From assembly GCA_001701135.1 (NCBI GenBank), contig DAAN01000015.1, forward strand, positions 31,357 to 95,356: a DNA stretch of 64,000 nt, given 5' to 3'. A program made the position numbers and the translations under genes. Source of the stretch: Bacteroidales bacterium H3 (GTDB lineage: Bacteria; Bacteroidota; Bacteroidia; Bacteroidales; Muribaculaceae). Positions 1 to 7,719 of this stretch are shown here, piece after piece. Position 1 is the stretch's first letter; every line of letters starts with the position of its first letter. The notes beneath the pieces were generated by a model, which did no database searches, was not told the origin of the DNA, and saw nothing but the letters and a program-made list of their open reading frames with translations.

Positions 1-861
1 CATGCGCTTGGGCGACTCCAGTGTCTCGGGATAGTAGAACCCGAAATAGAGGTATAGCATCAGGAAGATGACACTAACCAGCACCGTCTGCCCGCAGATG
101 GTGTAGACGCGGTGATTGCGTTCCTGACGCCCCGCCTTGTCGAGCGCCAGCTCGAAACTGCGGAGCACTTGATAAACCTGCGGCGTCACGCGGTCGCCCC
201 GGTCTATGATACGTTCCCCTTTCTGAATCACACCCACTGCCGCCACCACGGGCTGGATAAGGCTCTCGCGGTATTGCTGGGTGGCACGGGTATCCTCCAC
301 GATATTGGGATATAGCACATTGGCCAGATTGAGCGCCTGAATGTGCGCCCGCTCGGGGTCATCGCGAAAAACCGAATCGATATAGGCATAAGCGTCGCGC
401 TGCGACATGAAGCCGGCCGTGGATTGCTCCACTGTGGTATTATCCACATTGAATTTCACCTTTTCGAGCTTACGGTCGGTGATGATGGCCGAAGTGCTGG
501 CATCCACCACGCCATTGTTGTAGAGCCGCGCCACCGCATTGAGCAACCGGTTGCGCACATGGACCGACACCTCGCCTGATGCACGTATCACAGCATCCAC
601 ACGCTGCTCGGCACCTTTGTCAACCTTGTAGATAGGCACAAACGTGCGGTCGATGCTGTCGATCAGATGGTTCACCGTGGCAGAGTCGCGATAGACCGGG
701 ATGTCAAACGGAGCCGTCAGCAGCTCATAATTCCATGGCCGCCCCATCTCGTAGCTGAACTTGTGTTTGCTGTCGGCAGGCATAAAATACACCACCACAG
801 CTGTAGCAGCCACAAACATCAACACCAGCAGGTATATTGAATTGCGTGAAAGCTTTTTCAT
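1..861 (-). CDS. PgpH-type 7TM-HD phosphodiesterase, N-terminal part (3' end outside window)
   Basis: Reads leftward from an ATG at 861 with no stop, giving the first 287 residues; the gene runs off the left edge. It begins with a single membrane segment (about residues 8-26), then an extracytoplasmic region with the WNYELLTAPFDIPVY block typical of the 7TM-HDED domain, then VIQKGERIIDRGDRVTP, and a second membrane helix near the break. In known PgpH proteins a cytoplasmic HD domain follows and hydrolyses c-di-AMP; that catalytic part is not visible here, so the activity is inferred from the N-terminal family match. Its promoter lies almost on top of the start codon. Confidence 0.8.
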   Translation of the reverse strand, partial: MKKLSRNSIYLLVLMFVAATAVVVYFMPADSKHKFSYEMGRPWNYELLTAPFDIPVYRDSATVNHLIDSIDRTFVPIYKVDKGAEQRVDAVIRASGEVSVHVRNRLLNAVARLYNNGVVDASTSAIITDRKLEKVKFNVDNTTVEQSTAGFMSQRDAYAYIDSVFRDDPERAHIQALNLANVLYPNIVEDTRATQQYRESLIQPVVAAVGVIQKGERIIDRGDRVTPQVYQVLRSFELALDKAGRQERNHRVYTICGQTVLVSVIFLMLYLYFGFYYPETLESPKRM

Positions 862-866
862 CAACG

Positions 867-898
867 CAAAATTAGCGATTCTGCCAATATTCCCCAAA
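867..898 (-). promoter_or_regulatory. Promoter of the PgpH-like gene, nearly leaderless
   Basis: On the minus strand TTTG (895-898) is followed after exactly 20 bp by TAATTTTG (867-874), a close match to the Bacteroidetes -33/-7 consensus. The -7 box ends only 5 bp before the ATG at 861, so transcription should start at or within a few bases of the start codon. Confidence 0.6.
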
Positions 899-947
899 TA
901 AATCCCCGAATATTTGCAACTCGTCTCCTCAGCCACCCAAAGATATG

Positions 948-1024
948 AATGTAGGGATGCATCCCGATGCATCCGCCATATACCGTTGTCGGTCAGCAGA
1001 CGCCCCCGGATGCATCCCTACATT
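948..1024. repeat. 17-bp perfect inverted repeat with GATGCATCC units
   Basis: AATGTAGGGATGCATCC at 948-964 is repeated as its exact reverse complement at 1008-1024, with 43 bp between. The inner part GGATGCATCC is itself a palindrome and another GATGCATCC follows the left arm. It sits between the 3' end of the vWA gene and the PgpH promoter. It resembles a small REP/MITE-like palindromic element; it has no T-run, so a simple intrinsic terminator is less likely. Confidence 0.7.
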
Positions 1025-1057
1025 AAGGACGAAACAAAGTGTTTACTCGGCCACAGC

Positions 1058-3424
1058 CTAATCCTTGAGGTTCACAACCCCACGGACATATAAGCTATAA
1101 TCATGATAATTCAGATTTCCTCCTGTACCTTTTACACAGTTATGGTACCGACCGCCGGATGAAACTGTTGTCGCTGTGGTTACATAAGCATAACCGGTGT
1201 CAATGGCTGTACCGCCGAAAGATCTGATTGCATTATTGATTTCGTTCATCTTGGCGCTGATGATCATTCCCTGCAGTTCGGTCGGCATTATGTCGCCATA
1301 TAAAGTCCTTGCAGTTGTCAGATTATCAATGGAACCCTGTTGCGCATCCTTCAGCTGGACTGCAAATTTCACTCCACCGTCTATTACTGCCACCCCTTCG
1401 ATTTTGGTAATCCGATCTTTTTTGGCATCATATTCCGACCTTGTCAGAAATTCTCTTTTGCCATCGATTATCACTGACAGTTTCATTTCATCAGGGTCGT
1501 TCCAGTATATCACGGATGGATGACTCGTTGAAACGGCACCGCGAATATGATAATAATAATCATGATAATAGAGACTTCCGCCGGAACCGACGATACAATT
1601 ATAGAAACGGCCATTATTATATCTTGTGGCATCCGTGTAATAAGCATAATTTGCCTCAAGCGTTGTAAAGCCAAAGTTTCGTAATGCGATGTTTATATCT
1701 GTCCATTTTGCACTGATAGTTCTGCCTTGAAGCTCTGTCGGCGTCATATCGCAATACATTAAAGATGTCAGACTAACATTTCCCATGGTTCCTGATTGAA
1801 CATCACGTGGCGACAGCACGAAACTTTCGGAGCCGCTGACAACGGTGAGGCCTTCGACAACGGCATCGGAGAGGTTTGCTTTGTCATATTCCTCCTTGGT
1901 GAGATAATAGCGTTTGCCATCCTTCCAGATTGAAAGCGAAAGGTCGATAGGCGTGGTGGAGTAGATGGCCGTGTCGGGTGTGTCTCCGCCGGGGTTGTCG
2001 GAGCCACCGGATGTGCCGTAGAGAGTGTCGATGAAGTTTTTGGCATTGGCCTGGGCAACTTTGAAGTCATCGCCCAGCGAGCTTGAGCAGTCAAGAATCA
2101 GCATTATCACAGCCGAGCTACGCTCGGTTATCACTTCGGAGTTCTGGGTCTTGTCGAACTCGGAGTTTATCTGCCATGAACCGTTTGATGTGATGTAGGT
2201 CCATTCGTCGGTAAACTTGCTGTCTATTAGCTTGTTGTCGGCGGTGCGCACTCCTTCGATGGAGAAACTTACGAAGATGCCCTCCACAGTGCCCTTGAGC
2301 GTAGTTCCGGATGTCGACGTCATTCCCTGGTAGGTGACATTCTCGAGCGTGCGGGCCTTGAGGTTGAATATGCCCTCAATATACAGCTCCGAGTCAGAGG
2401 CATCCTTAACATTGTCGAATGTGAAACGCACCTTTGTACCGTTGGACACGCCGGGCATTGTCAGATTGATAGTCTGCAGATAGCTGCTCTTCGACAGCTG
2501 CTCGGCAATCTCCTTGAACTTGGCATTGACCTCCGACATGCTCGATACCTCGGTGGCATGTTCCGACTCGGGTGCCGAAGCCAGCTGATTCAGGTTGGCG
2601 GTGAACATAGCCACATCTTTCACATCATTGCCGCGGATGCCGATGGAATAGGCCGTGATGGGCAGTCCGGCGATTTTTTCGTCGGTGATGCTACCTTTCA
2701 GTGCCGTGAGATACTCGGTGTCGTCGCTGTAGGGCACATCTTTCATCATGGAGCCTTGGTCAAGGCCGTCGGTGAATGTGACTATAGCGGCGTTGGAAAT
2801 GTCCGGGGGCAGGGTTGCGCTCTGAAGCGTGTTGATAGCCTGGTCGACAGAATAATAAAGAAGTGTGCCATATTTCATAGTAAGGTTGTCGACAAAGTCA
2901 CGGAACCCTCCCACCGAACTTTCCGTAAGCCGCATCACCGGATAGGTGTAAAGATCATCGTTGAAACCGGTGACACCGAGATAGATACCGCTTTCCATTC
3001 CGCTATCGGCCAGAGTGCCGGTGGCCGTCTGGGAATATCCGCTCTCCACGCCGTTGACCATGGCTTTTACCTTATAATAGTTGGCGCCGGGGAGAGGCGT
3101 CTCGTCGGTGTAGCTGGTTTCAGTGAGTCCAGATGCCAACAGATTGAAGTTTACATTGTCGGGCGAGCGGTAGATATTGTAAGTGGCACCGGCCACCTCG
3201 TTCCATGTGATTGTGATTGTGTTGTCGCTCACATCGGCTTTCATGCCCGAGGGAGCGGCCACGAGGTCGTTGACCTCGATATAATCTATTTCGGAAACGG
3301 GATATTCCTTGATAATTTCTCCGTTGCTGAAAATCTGGAGCACTTTCTCCTGCCGGGCAACGGCTGCGAGGGCGGCCAGAGAGAGCACGCCCGCGATAAT
3401 GGCTGATTTTCTGAAAGTTTTCAT
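1058..3424 (-). CDS. Secreted fibronectin-III/vWA protein with two C-terminal tandem repeats
   Basis: 788 residues. An N-terminal signal peptide (about 1-23, ending AAVARQE) is followed by a fibronectin type III domain (about 57-137; TWNEVAGATYNIYRS, YYKVKA). A von Willebrand A-like region follows, with the TFTDGLD strand at D219. The metal-site DxSxS motif (DCSSS, D445) comes about 225 residues after that strand, an unusual order. The last 280 residues are two copies of a domain of roughly 135 residues, each with an IW/IIDGKR..LT..EYD start, an MTPTELQG/MPTELQG..ISAK core, and a YHDY..Y.RG end. Function is unknown; surface adhesion or protein binding is a guess from the folds. It lies 8 bp behind the gene at 3433-3963 and is probably cotranscribed with it. 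Confidence 0.75.
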   Translation of the reverse strand: MKTFRKSAIIAGVLSLAALAAVARQEKVLQIFSNGEIIKEYPVSEIDYIEVNDLVAAPSGMKADVSDNTITITWNEVAGATYNIYRSPDNVNFNLLASGLTETSYTDETPLPGANYYKVKAMVNGVESGYSQTATGTLADSGMESGIYLGVTGFNDDLYTYPVMRLTESSVGGFRDFVDNLTMKYGTLLYYSVDQAINTLQSATLPPDISNAAIVTFTDGLDQGSMMKDVPYSDDTEYLTALKGSITDEKIAGLPITAYSIGIRGNDVKDVAMFTANLNQLASAPESEHATEVSSMSEVNAKFKEIAEQLSKSSYLQTINLTMPGVSNGTKVRFTFDNVKDASDSELYIEGIFNLKARTLENVTYQGMTSTSGTTLKGTVEGIFVSFSIEGVRTADNKLIDSKFTDEWTYITSNGSWQINSEFDKTQNSEVITERSSAVIMLILDCSSSLGDDFKVAQANAKNFIDTLYGTSGGSDNPGGDTPDTAIYSTTPIDLSLSIWKDGKRYYLTKEEYDKANLSDAVVEGLTVVSGSESFVLSPRDVQSGTMGNVSLTSLMYCDMTPTELQGRTISAKWTDINIALRNFGFTTLEANYAYYTDATRYNNGRFYNCIVGSGGSLYYHDYYYHIRGAVSTSHPSVIYWNDPDEMKLSVIIDGKREFLTRSEYDAKKDRITKIEGVAVIDGGVKFAVQLKDAQQGSIDNLTTARTLYGDIMPTELQGMIISAKMNEINNAIRSFGGTAIDTGYAYVTTATTVSSGGRYHNCVKGTGGNLNYHDYSLYVRGVVNLKD

Positions 3425-3432
3425 AGACTGGA

Positions 3433-3963
3433 TTAATGAAGGATGAATTTTAGGGTAAGACGGACGGCACCGTCAGTGGCAACTGCGATGTAGCTGCCGG
3501 CAGGCAGCGCATCGAGAGTCAGGGCATCGCCTGCGCTGAGATTGCATGTGAGCATCAGACGACCGCCGATGTCAAACACGCCGACCGAGAAAGGCGACGC
3601 CGACCACGACTGCAGATGCAGCAGCCGAGACTCTCCATCAACAAAGATGCGCGATTCCTCGCCGACCTCGGTCACCTCGACGCCTGAGAAATCGTCAGGT
3701 ACCGCATCGCCGACTGTAAAGTGATGATAAAGTGAATAAAGCATTTCCACCGGCTCCCTGGTCTCATCTTTCGACGATGAGACCACTATGGAATTCTCTC
3801 CGAAAGTAATCCTATTGAAGGCCGAGAGGTCTAAATGATTCTCCTTCCCGGCATTCCCTGAAAAAATCAGGCACGGCACTTTCGTCTCTCCCCGGGCCGG
3901 CAGACATGTCAGTGACACCAGGCAAAGCACCGATGCACATATCCCCCGAGTAAATATTTTCAT
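3433..3963 (-). CDS. Small secreted protein with T9SS-like C-terminal tail
   Basis: 176 residues: signal peptide (about 1-25, CLPARG), a segment with DLSAFNRITFGENSIVV as found in many Bacteroidales secreted proteins, and a C-terminal region (about 127-176; VGVFDIGGRLMLTCNL, LPAGSYIAVATDG, LTLKFILH) resembling the type A sorting domain that directs cargo to the type IX secretion system. No enzymatic motif is visible. It is the first gene of a probable two-gene operon with the vWA protein downstream and has a long leader with a terminator-like hairpin. Export by type IX secretion is an inference from the tail. Confidence 0.65.
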   Translation of the reverse strand: MKIFTRGICASVLCLVSLTCLPARGETKVPCLIFSGNAGKENHLDLSAFNRITFGENSIVVSSSKDETREPVEMLYSLYHHFTVGDAVPDDFSGVEVTEVGEESRIFVDGESRLLHLQSWSASPFSVGVFDIGGRLMLTCNLSAGDALTLDALPAGSYIAVATDGAVRLTLKFILH

Positions 3964-4013
3964 GGCGGGTTAAAGACTCTTTCCGGTCCCGGCTCCCTCA
4001 CTGACCAGGGTTA

Positions 4014-4056
4014 ATAAAAAAAGAAGCGTGGAGCCGTATCGCAGTTGCCGCTCCAC
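4014..4056 (-). terminator. Terminator-like hairpin in the leader of the 3963 operon
   Basis: On the minus strand a 7-bp stem (GTGGAGC 4050-4056 with GCTCCAC 4028-4034) is followed by CGCTTCTTTTTTT. It lies about 50 bp upstream of the start codon at 3963 and about 260 bp downstream of a strong promoter, so it may end a short RNA or act as an attenuator. Confidence 0.6.
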
Positions 4057-4312
4057 TTCCTGAGGCTTCTCGCATTGCCTTACTACAATAGAACGGCAAC
4101 GCTGAAGCCCACGCTCGTATGTAAATCGACACGCCCCGACCGATACGCCGGAGCAGGGATATTACATGCCCTGGGCATTCATCGTTGCTTGATTTCTGAC
4201 TGTAGTGGAAATTTTGCGAGAATTTCAGGAAGTCAAGAATCAGCGCCGATAAACGCTTCTGAAAAATATGTCCGCATCCCGCCTCTTACCCTGCCGGGGC
4301 TTCGACGGCCAT
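4016..4312 (-). ncRNA. Candidate small RNA or structured leader, about 300 nt
   Basis: The 449-bp space 3964-4412 holds no convincing gene. It has a good minus-strand promoter (4319-4351) and an intrinsic terminator-like hairpin (4014-4056), predicting a transcript of about 300 nt just ahead of the secreted-protein operon. It contains several palindromes, such as ATGCCCAGGGCAT near 4169-4181. I matched it to no known riboswitch, 6S, SRP, tmRNA or RNase P signature by eye. It could be a free small RNA, an attenuated leader, or decayed repeat DNA. Confidence 0.35.
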
Positions 4313-4318
4313 GCGCCA

Positions 4319-4351
4319 CAAAATTAATATATTTTTTTCATTCCCCGACAA
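4319..4351 (-). promoter_or_regulatory. Minus-strand promoter of the leader RNA and secreted-protein operon
   Basis: TTGT (4348-4351) and TAATTTTG (4319-4326) on the minus strand are separated by 21 bp, as in Bacteroidetes promoters. The predicted start near 4312 leaves about 350 nt before the first gene of the operon. Confidence 0.5.
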
Positions 4352-4412
4352 TCTTCTCCGACTTTTTTGAGATTGACTGACAAACAGGCTGCAAGGCAGT
4401 TTGACAAGCAGT

Positions 4413-5168
4413 TTATTTCCTGCGGTTCAGGCGACTGATTTTTATCGGGAGACGCACCCACAACCAGTTGGGCACCAGGCGTATCAGTCCCACCACAAGG
4501 TTCCAGCGCCAGTCGATCACGGCCACCCGCCTGCGGCGCTCGATGGCGCGCACTATGCGGGGCACGGCATAGTCGAGAGTCATGCACATGGGATAAGTCT
4601 CGTCGGCGGCAAGCAGAGGGGTGCGCACCCATCCGGGGCGTATATCGGTGAACCGCAGCTGCATGCGGCTCATACGGGCGATCTGGTCGAGCGCCCGCAG
4701 ATAGTACTGGTCAAATGCTTTCGATGCGGAATAGGCCGAAATGGCGCCGATGCCGTTGGTGCCCGCCACGGAGGTAATGGCGGCAATATGTCCCCGACCC
4801 TCGTTATGGTCGCGGAACCACCGGAATGCGGCGCACACCATGCGGGCGAACCCCACGGCGTTGGTCTCCACTACCTCGGTCTCCTCGAGTTCATGCAGAG
4901 CCGCGTTCTCAAACCCTATGCCCGCCACATGGAAGTAGATGTCCATCCCTTCCATCTCCTCCACCAGGTCGTGAAGCTGCATGGGCGCGTCGGCGTCGTC
5001 GACATCGATGCGCCGAGTGACCACATTGCGGGGAAAGCGGTCGCTGAGCAGCGCCAGCTGCGCTGTGTTGCGCCCGGCGGCGCCCACCATATAGCCTTTT
5101 TCGGCGAAAGCGATGGCGGCATGCAGGCCGATGCCCGATGTGGCGCCCATGATCAATATCTTTTTCAT
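4413..5168 (-). CDS. SDR family NAD(P)-dependent oxidoreductase
   Basis: 251 residues from the ATG at 5168 (MKKILIMGATSGIG). The reading frame is open further upstream to 5249, but that part is the L27 terminator region. The Rossmann glycine motif GATSGIG is at residues 8-14, the catalytic YSASK at about 146-150 with the preceding serine in ITSVAG, and the C-terminus is basic and hydrophobic, as in membrane-associated short-chain dehydrogenases. The substrate cannot be told from the sequence. It lies downstream of the L27 terminator on the same strand and probably has its own promoter. Confidence 0.85.
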   Translation of the reverse strand: MKKILIMGATSGIGLHAAIAFAEKGYMVGAAGRNTAQLALLSDRFPRNVVTRRIDVDDADAPMQLHDLVEEMEGMDIYFHVAGIGFENAALHELEETEVVETNAVGFARMVCAAFRWFRDHNEGRGHIAAITSVAGTNGIGAISAYSASKAFDQYYLRALDQIARMSRMQLRFTDIRPGWVRTPLLAADETYPMCMTLDYAVPRIVRAIERRRRVAVIDWRWNLVVGLIRLVPNWLWVRLPIKISRLNRRK

Positions 5169-5212
5169 ACTATTAGAATAGCCGGGGTGATTCAAATGTT
5201 TTGCATGGGAAA

Positions 5213-5255
5213 TAAAAAAGAGGATGCGGGGCCTACGCTGAGGCTGCATCCTCTT
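5213..5255 (-). terminator. Terminator of the rplU-rpmA operon
   Basis: Minus-strand hairpin with 10-bp arms (AAGAGGATGC 5246-5255 as read on that strand, partner 5218-5227) followed by TTTTTTATT. It lies 35 bp past the rpmA stop codon. Confidence 0.85.
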
Positions 5256-5289
5256 TTAGAGCTTGCGGGTTACTCCCGTCGCGGGGCTG

Positions 5290-5553
5290 TTATGCCTCGG
5301 CTTCAGGGGTAACGTTGATGAAACGGCGACCTTCTTTACCTGTGGTAAATACAACAGTGCCATCAATGAGAGCATAGATTGTGTGGTCTTTGCCCATACC
5401 CACGTTCAGGCCGGGGTGATGAACAGTGCCGCGCTGACGCTTGATGATGTTGCCTGCCTTAGCCTTCTGGCCACCGAAAATTTTCACACCGAGTCGTTTG
5501 CTTTCCGACTCACGGCCGTTCTTAGAACTACCTACACCTTTTTTATGTGCCAT
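5290..5553 (-). CDS. rpmA: 50S ribosomal protein bL27
   Basis: 87 residues, full length for the family. The start [16 protein letters not shown] is the conserved bL27 N-terminus, whose extension reaches the peptidyl transferase centre; [10 protein letters not shown] and [10 protein letters not shown] follow. There is no Firmicutes-type cleaved N-terminal extension. It is the second gene of the rplU-rpmA operon, 34 bp after rplU, and is followed by a strong terminator. Confidence 0.98.
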   Translation of the reverse strand: MAHKKGVGSSKNGRESESKRLGVKIFGGQKAKAGNIIKRQRGTVHHPGLNVGMGKDHTIYALIDGTVVFTTGKEGRRFINVTPEAEA

Positions 5554-5587
5554 TTGAGTTTGAGATTACGGAAGTTTCCGGTTGGGG

Positions 5588-5908
5588 TTAAGCAATTACG
5601 TCCTTGATCACGATCTGAGAGAACATCTGGCGATGACCGTTCTTGCGACGGTAGTCATTGCGACGTTTCTTCTTGAAAACGATAACTTTATCGCCTTTTA
5701 CGAGGGGACGCTTTACCTCGCAAACAACTTTTGCCCCTTCTACGGTGGGCGCGCCTACTTTCACGGCACCGTCGGCATCAACGAGGAGGACTTTGTCGAA
5801 TTCAACGACTTCGCCTTCTTTTTTCTCGTCGCCGAGATAGTGGACATACAGGAATTTGCCTGCCTCGGCCTTGAACTGCTGTCCCTGGATTTCTACGATA
5901 GCGTACAT
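5588..5908 (-). CDS. rplU: 50S ribosomal protein bL21
   Basis: 106 residues, normal length. [13 protein letters not shown] is the typical start, followed by the central V.FDKVLLV segment and the basic C-terminal [16 protein letters not shown] that binds 23S rRNA. First gene of the rplU-rpmA operon, with a consensus promoter about 90 bp upstream. Confidence 0.98.
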   Translation of the reverse strand: MYAIVEIQGQQFKAEAGKFLYVHYLGDEKKEGEVVEFDKVLLVDADGAVKVGAPTVEGAKVVCEVKRPLVKGDKVIVFKKKRRNDYRRKNGHRQMFSQIVIKDVIA

Positions 5909-5996
5909 CCGATTGATTATATTTAAAATTATACCGTCAGGCGCGCCCGGTTCATACCGGCGACTTATCGGAGCCTGTTTCGGCTAAAAAAGCGCA

Positions 5997-6028
5997 CAAA
6001 ATTACGAATTATTTTCCATTTTGCCAAA
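5997..6028 (-). promoter_or_regulatory. rplU-rpmA promoter
   Basis: Minus-strand TTTG (6025-6028), 20 bp, TAATTTTG (5997-6004): a full match to the Bacteroidetes promoter pattern. Predicts a leader of roughly 80 nt before rplU. Confidence 0.75.
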
Positions 6029-6162
6029 TATTTTCGCTTATCCCGCCGTTAAATCTGTGAATAGCCATTAAAAACCGTGAAGAATGTGGAAAATTCGGCA
6101 CAAACATCATTTCTTTAACAGTTTTTAACGCTAAAAATTTCCGCGCAAGCATCCATAATCAA

Positions 6163-6306
6163 TAACTTTGCATCGGAAACGGAAGACATCCCATTCTGTT
6201 TCCCTCCAAAACAGACACAACGTTTATACAACGAAAAGAACATATATACTTGAATTTTGGTTATGAGGGAGGTGAGTTTCTGTGAAGAAACTCACTTTTC
6301 GTTTTT
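6163..6306 (+). ncRNA. Candidate small RNA with own promoter and terminator
   Basis: In the 658-bp gap 5909-6566 the plus strand has TAACTTTG (6163-6170) with a weak upstream element, then about 100 bp, then a 9-bp hairpin (GTGAGTTTC 6272-6280, GAAACTCAC 6287-6295) and TTTTCGTTTTT. This predicts a free RNA of about 130 nt. The only reading frame inside it, from an ATG at 6263, runs into the repeats and the next hairpin and does not look like a real protein. Function unknown. Confidence 0.4.
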
Positions 6307-6318
6307 ATACCCCTCACA

Positions 6319-6376
6319 CATCAGGCCAATTAGTCTAATTAGTCCAATTAGTCCAATTAGGCTAATCAGGCTAATA
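6319..6376. repeat. Degenerate 9-bp tandem repeat (AATTAGTCC type)
   Basis: About six head-to-tail units of a 9-bp sequence (CAATTAGTC, TAATTAGTC, CAATTAGTC, CAATTAGGC, TAATCAGGC, TAAT) lie between the candidate small RNA and the terminator of the PCMD gene. Confidence 0.75.
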
Positions 6377-6403
6377 AAAAAAGGCTGTTTCGCAACAGCC
6401 TTT
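6376..6403 (-). terminator. Terminator of the PCMD-domain gene
   Basis: Minus-strand hairpin with 10-bp arms (6394-6403 and 6380-6389) and a 4-base loop, followed by a run of T (6376-6382). It is about 165 bp downstream of the stop codon at 6567. Confidence 0.75.
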
Positions 6404-6566
6404 CTCCTTTAAACCTTTATCTTAATCTAATACTATGAAAAACACACGATGCAAAGTTCCAAATAATTTGTGAACAATGCAAGGCTTTATCAGTCAATTT
6501 TGTGCATTATATCGACCCAATCCATTCGTTTAACATCTTTTAAGTGTCAGCCGACGCGACTTGGAG

Positions 6567-7526
6567 TCAATAGGCCAATGCCATGTTGTCGACCCAGAGG
6601 GTAAGGCCGAGGGTGCCGATATAGGCATTGCCGCTTCCGGCCGACGCCATCACAAGCATGTGGGTAGGCGTGGCGTCGGCGCTGTCCCAGCCAACCTCCT
6701 TTACCGGCACCATCTTCCCTTTTGAGTTTCGGGCATAGTAGCTCTTTTCTTCGGGGATCAGTCCCATATATGACTTATAGAAAGGCTGGCCGGTGATGTC
6801 GCCGTAATGCACGGGAATCTGATGGCCGTTGACCCAGCCCGAAGTGCCTTTGTTGAATCGTTCGCGACCGGTGCCCACGCGTTTGGCATATATATTGCCA
6901 TCCTTGTCTTCCCACCGGCGCTGGAGCAGGATGTAGACTTCGGCCGAGTCGTTGCCGGGATAATGTTTTTGCTTCGAGAATCCCGAAGAATAGATTCGGC
7001 CCGTGGAAGCCGGGGGCATCAGCAGCTTGTAATCGAACTGAAGCGCCTTGGGCCGACGGGTAAAGGGGATACCCATCACCATCTTGGAATAGGGATTGGA
7101 GGTTGATTTCACCGGCTCGAGCATCTCGCCCAGAAAAATCGATCCCGCCACAAGCACATCGATATTCACGATGCCCATGGCCTTGCAATGCTCCATCTGC
7201 GTGGTGAGTTTGCAGGCACGACCGCCACCTTCACGAGCATCGGGATAGACGGCGTTGGAAGTCTTGGTGACGCCGCACACCTTTGCCATGACGTTAGAGG
7301 TGCCCCAGGGCGAACCGCCCTGATTGCGATAGGCCTGGTCGCCGTTTATCGTAGCATTAGGCGCGATCTCATACACCTGCTTGGTTTTTCCGCCGATCAC
7401 TTTCGATTCCTTGATGTTTCGGGTCACCCAGTTCTCGAAATTGCCATATTTGATAGGCTCAGCACCATTGGCGGCAAATATGGCGCATGTTGCGCCGAAT
7501 ATAATGACAGAGACGATTTTTTTCAT
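6567..7526 (-). CDS. PCMD-domain secreted protein
   Basis: 319 residues from the ATG at 7526; an in-frame TTG at 7538 would add only four residues. A signal peptide (about 1-22, ending IFAANGAEP) is followed by a PCMD-like (putative carbohydrate metabolism) domain: EPIKYGNFENWVTR at the start, GIPFTRRPKALQFDYKLLMP in the middle, and THMLVMASAGSGNAYIGTLGLTLWVDNMAL at the end, the usual terminal pattern. Such proteins are surface or periplasmic, often linked to glycan use, but no substrate is suggested here. It is a single gene, divergent from the PorU-like peptidase. Confidence 0.75.
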   Translation of the reverse strand: MKKIVSVIIFGATCAIFAANGAEPIKYGNFENWVTRNIKESKVIGGKTKQVYEIAPNATINGDQAYRNQGGSPWGTSNVMAKVCGVTKTSNAVYPDAREGGGRACKLTTQMEHCKAMGIVNIDVLVAGSIFLGEMLEPVKSTSNPYSKMVMGIPFTRRPKALQFDYKLLMPPASTGRIYSSGFSKQKHYPGNDSAEVYILLQRRWEDKDGNIYAKRVGTGRERFNKGTSGWVNGHQIPVHYGDITGQPFYKSYMGLIPEEKSYYARNSKGKMVPVKEVGWDSADATPTHMLVMASAGSGNAYIGTLGLTLWVDNMALAY

Positions 7527-7556
7527 AGATTTCCACAATTATATAAACATGATGCG

Positions 7557-7655
7557 ATATTCGCATATATGCGACTGCAAAGTTAGCTAAATCATACTGA
7601 AAAAGACCAACTTCACATCTATATAAACAAAAAATTCAGCAAAATATGCGAATAT
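7557..7655. repeat. 12-bp inverted repeat pair ATATTCGCATAT/ATATGCGAATAT
   Basis: ATATTCGCATAT (7557-7568) and its reverse complement (7644-7655) flank the minus promoter in the divergent space between the PCMD gene and the PorU-like gene; a partial third copy (TATATGCGA) overlaps the left one. The positions would suit operators, but no regulator is encoded nearby. Confidence 0.55.
7578..7610 (-). promoter_or_regulatory. Promoter of the PCMD-domain gene
   Basis: Minus-strand TTGG (7607-7610), 21 bp, TAACTTTG (7578-7585). Gives a leader of about 45 nt before the ATG at 7526. Confidence 0.6.
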
Positions 7656-7719
7656 AGCACCGGTTATGGCAATTTGTCTTTTTCACAGGAAATAAAACGG
7701 CTCTTTTTTCGTTGATGTT

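Noticed and set aside
4413..5249. Longer start of the SDR gene at 5249
   Set aside because: The extra 27 codons overlap the rpmA terminator; the ATG at 5168 gives the normal Rossmann start.
6263..6412. Short plus-strand frame beginning MREVSFCEETHF
   Set aside because: It is made of two hairpins and the 9-bp tandem repeats; no protein-like composition.
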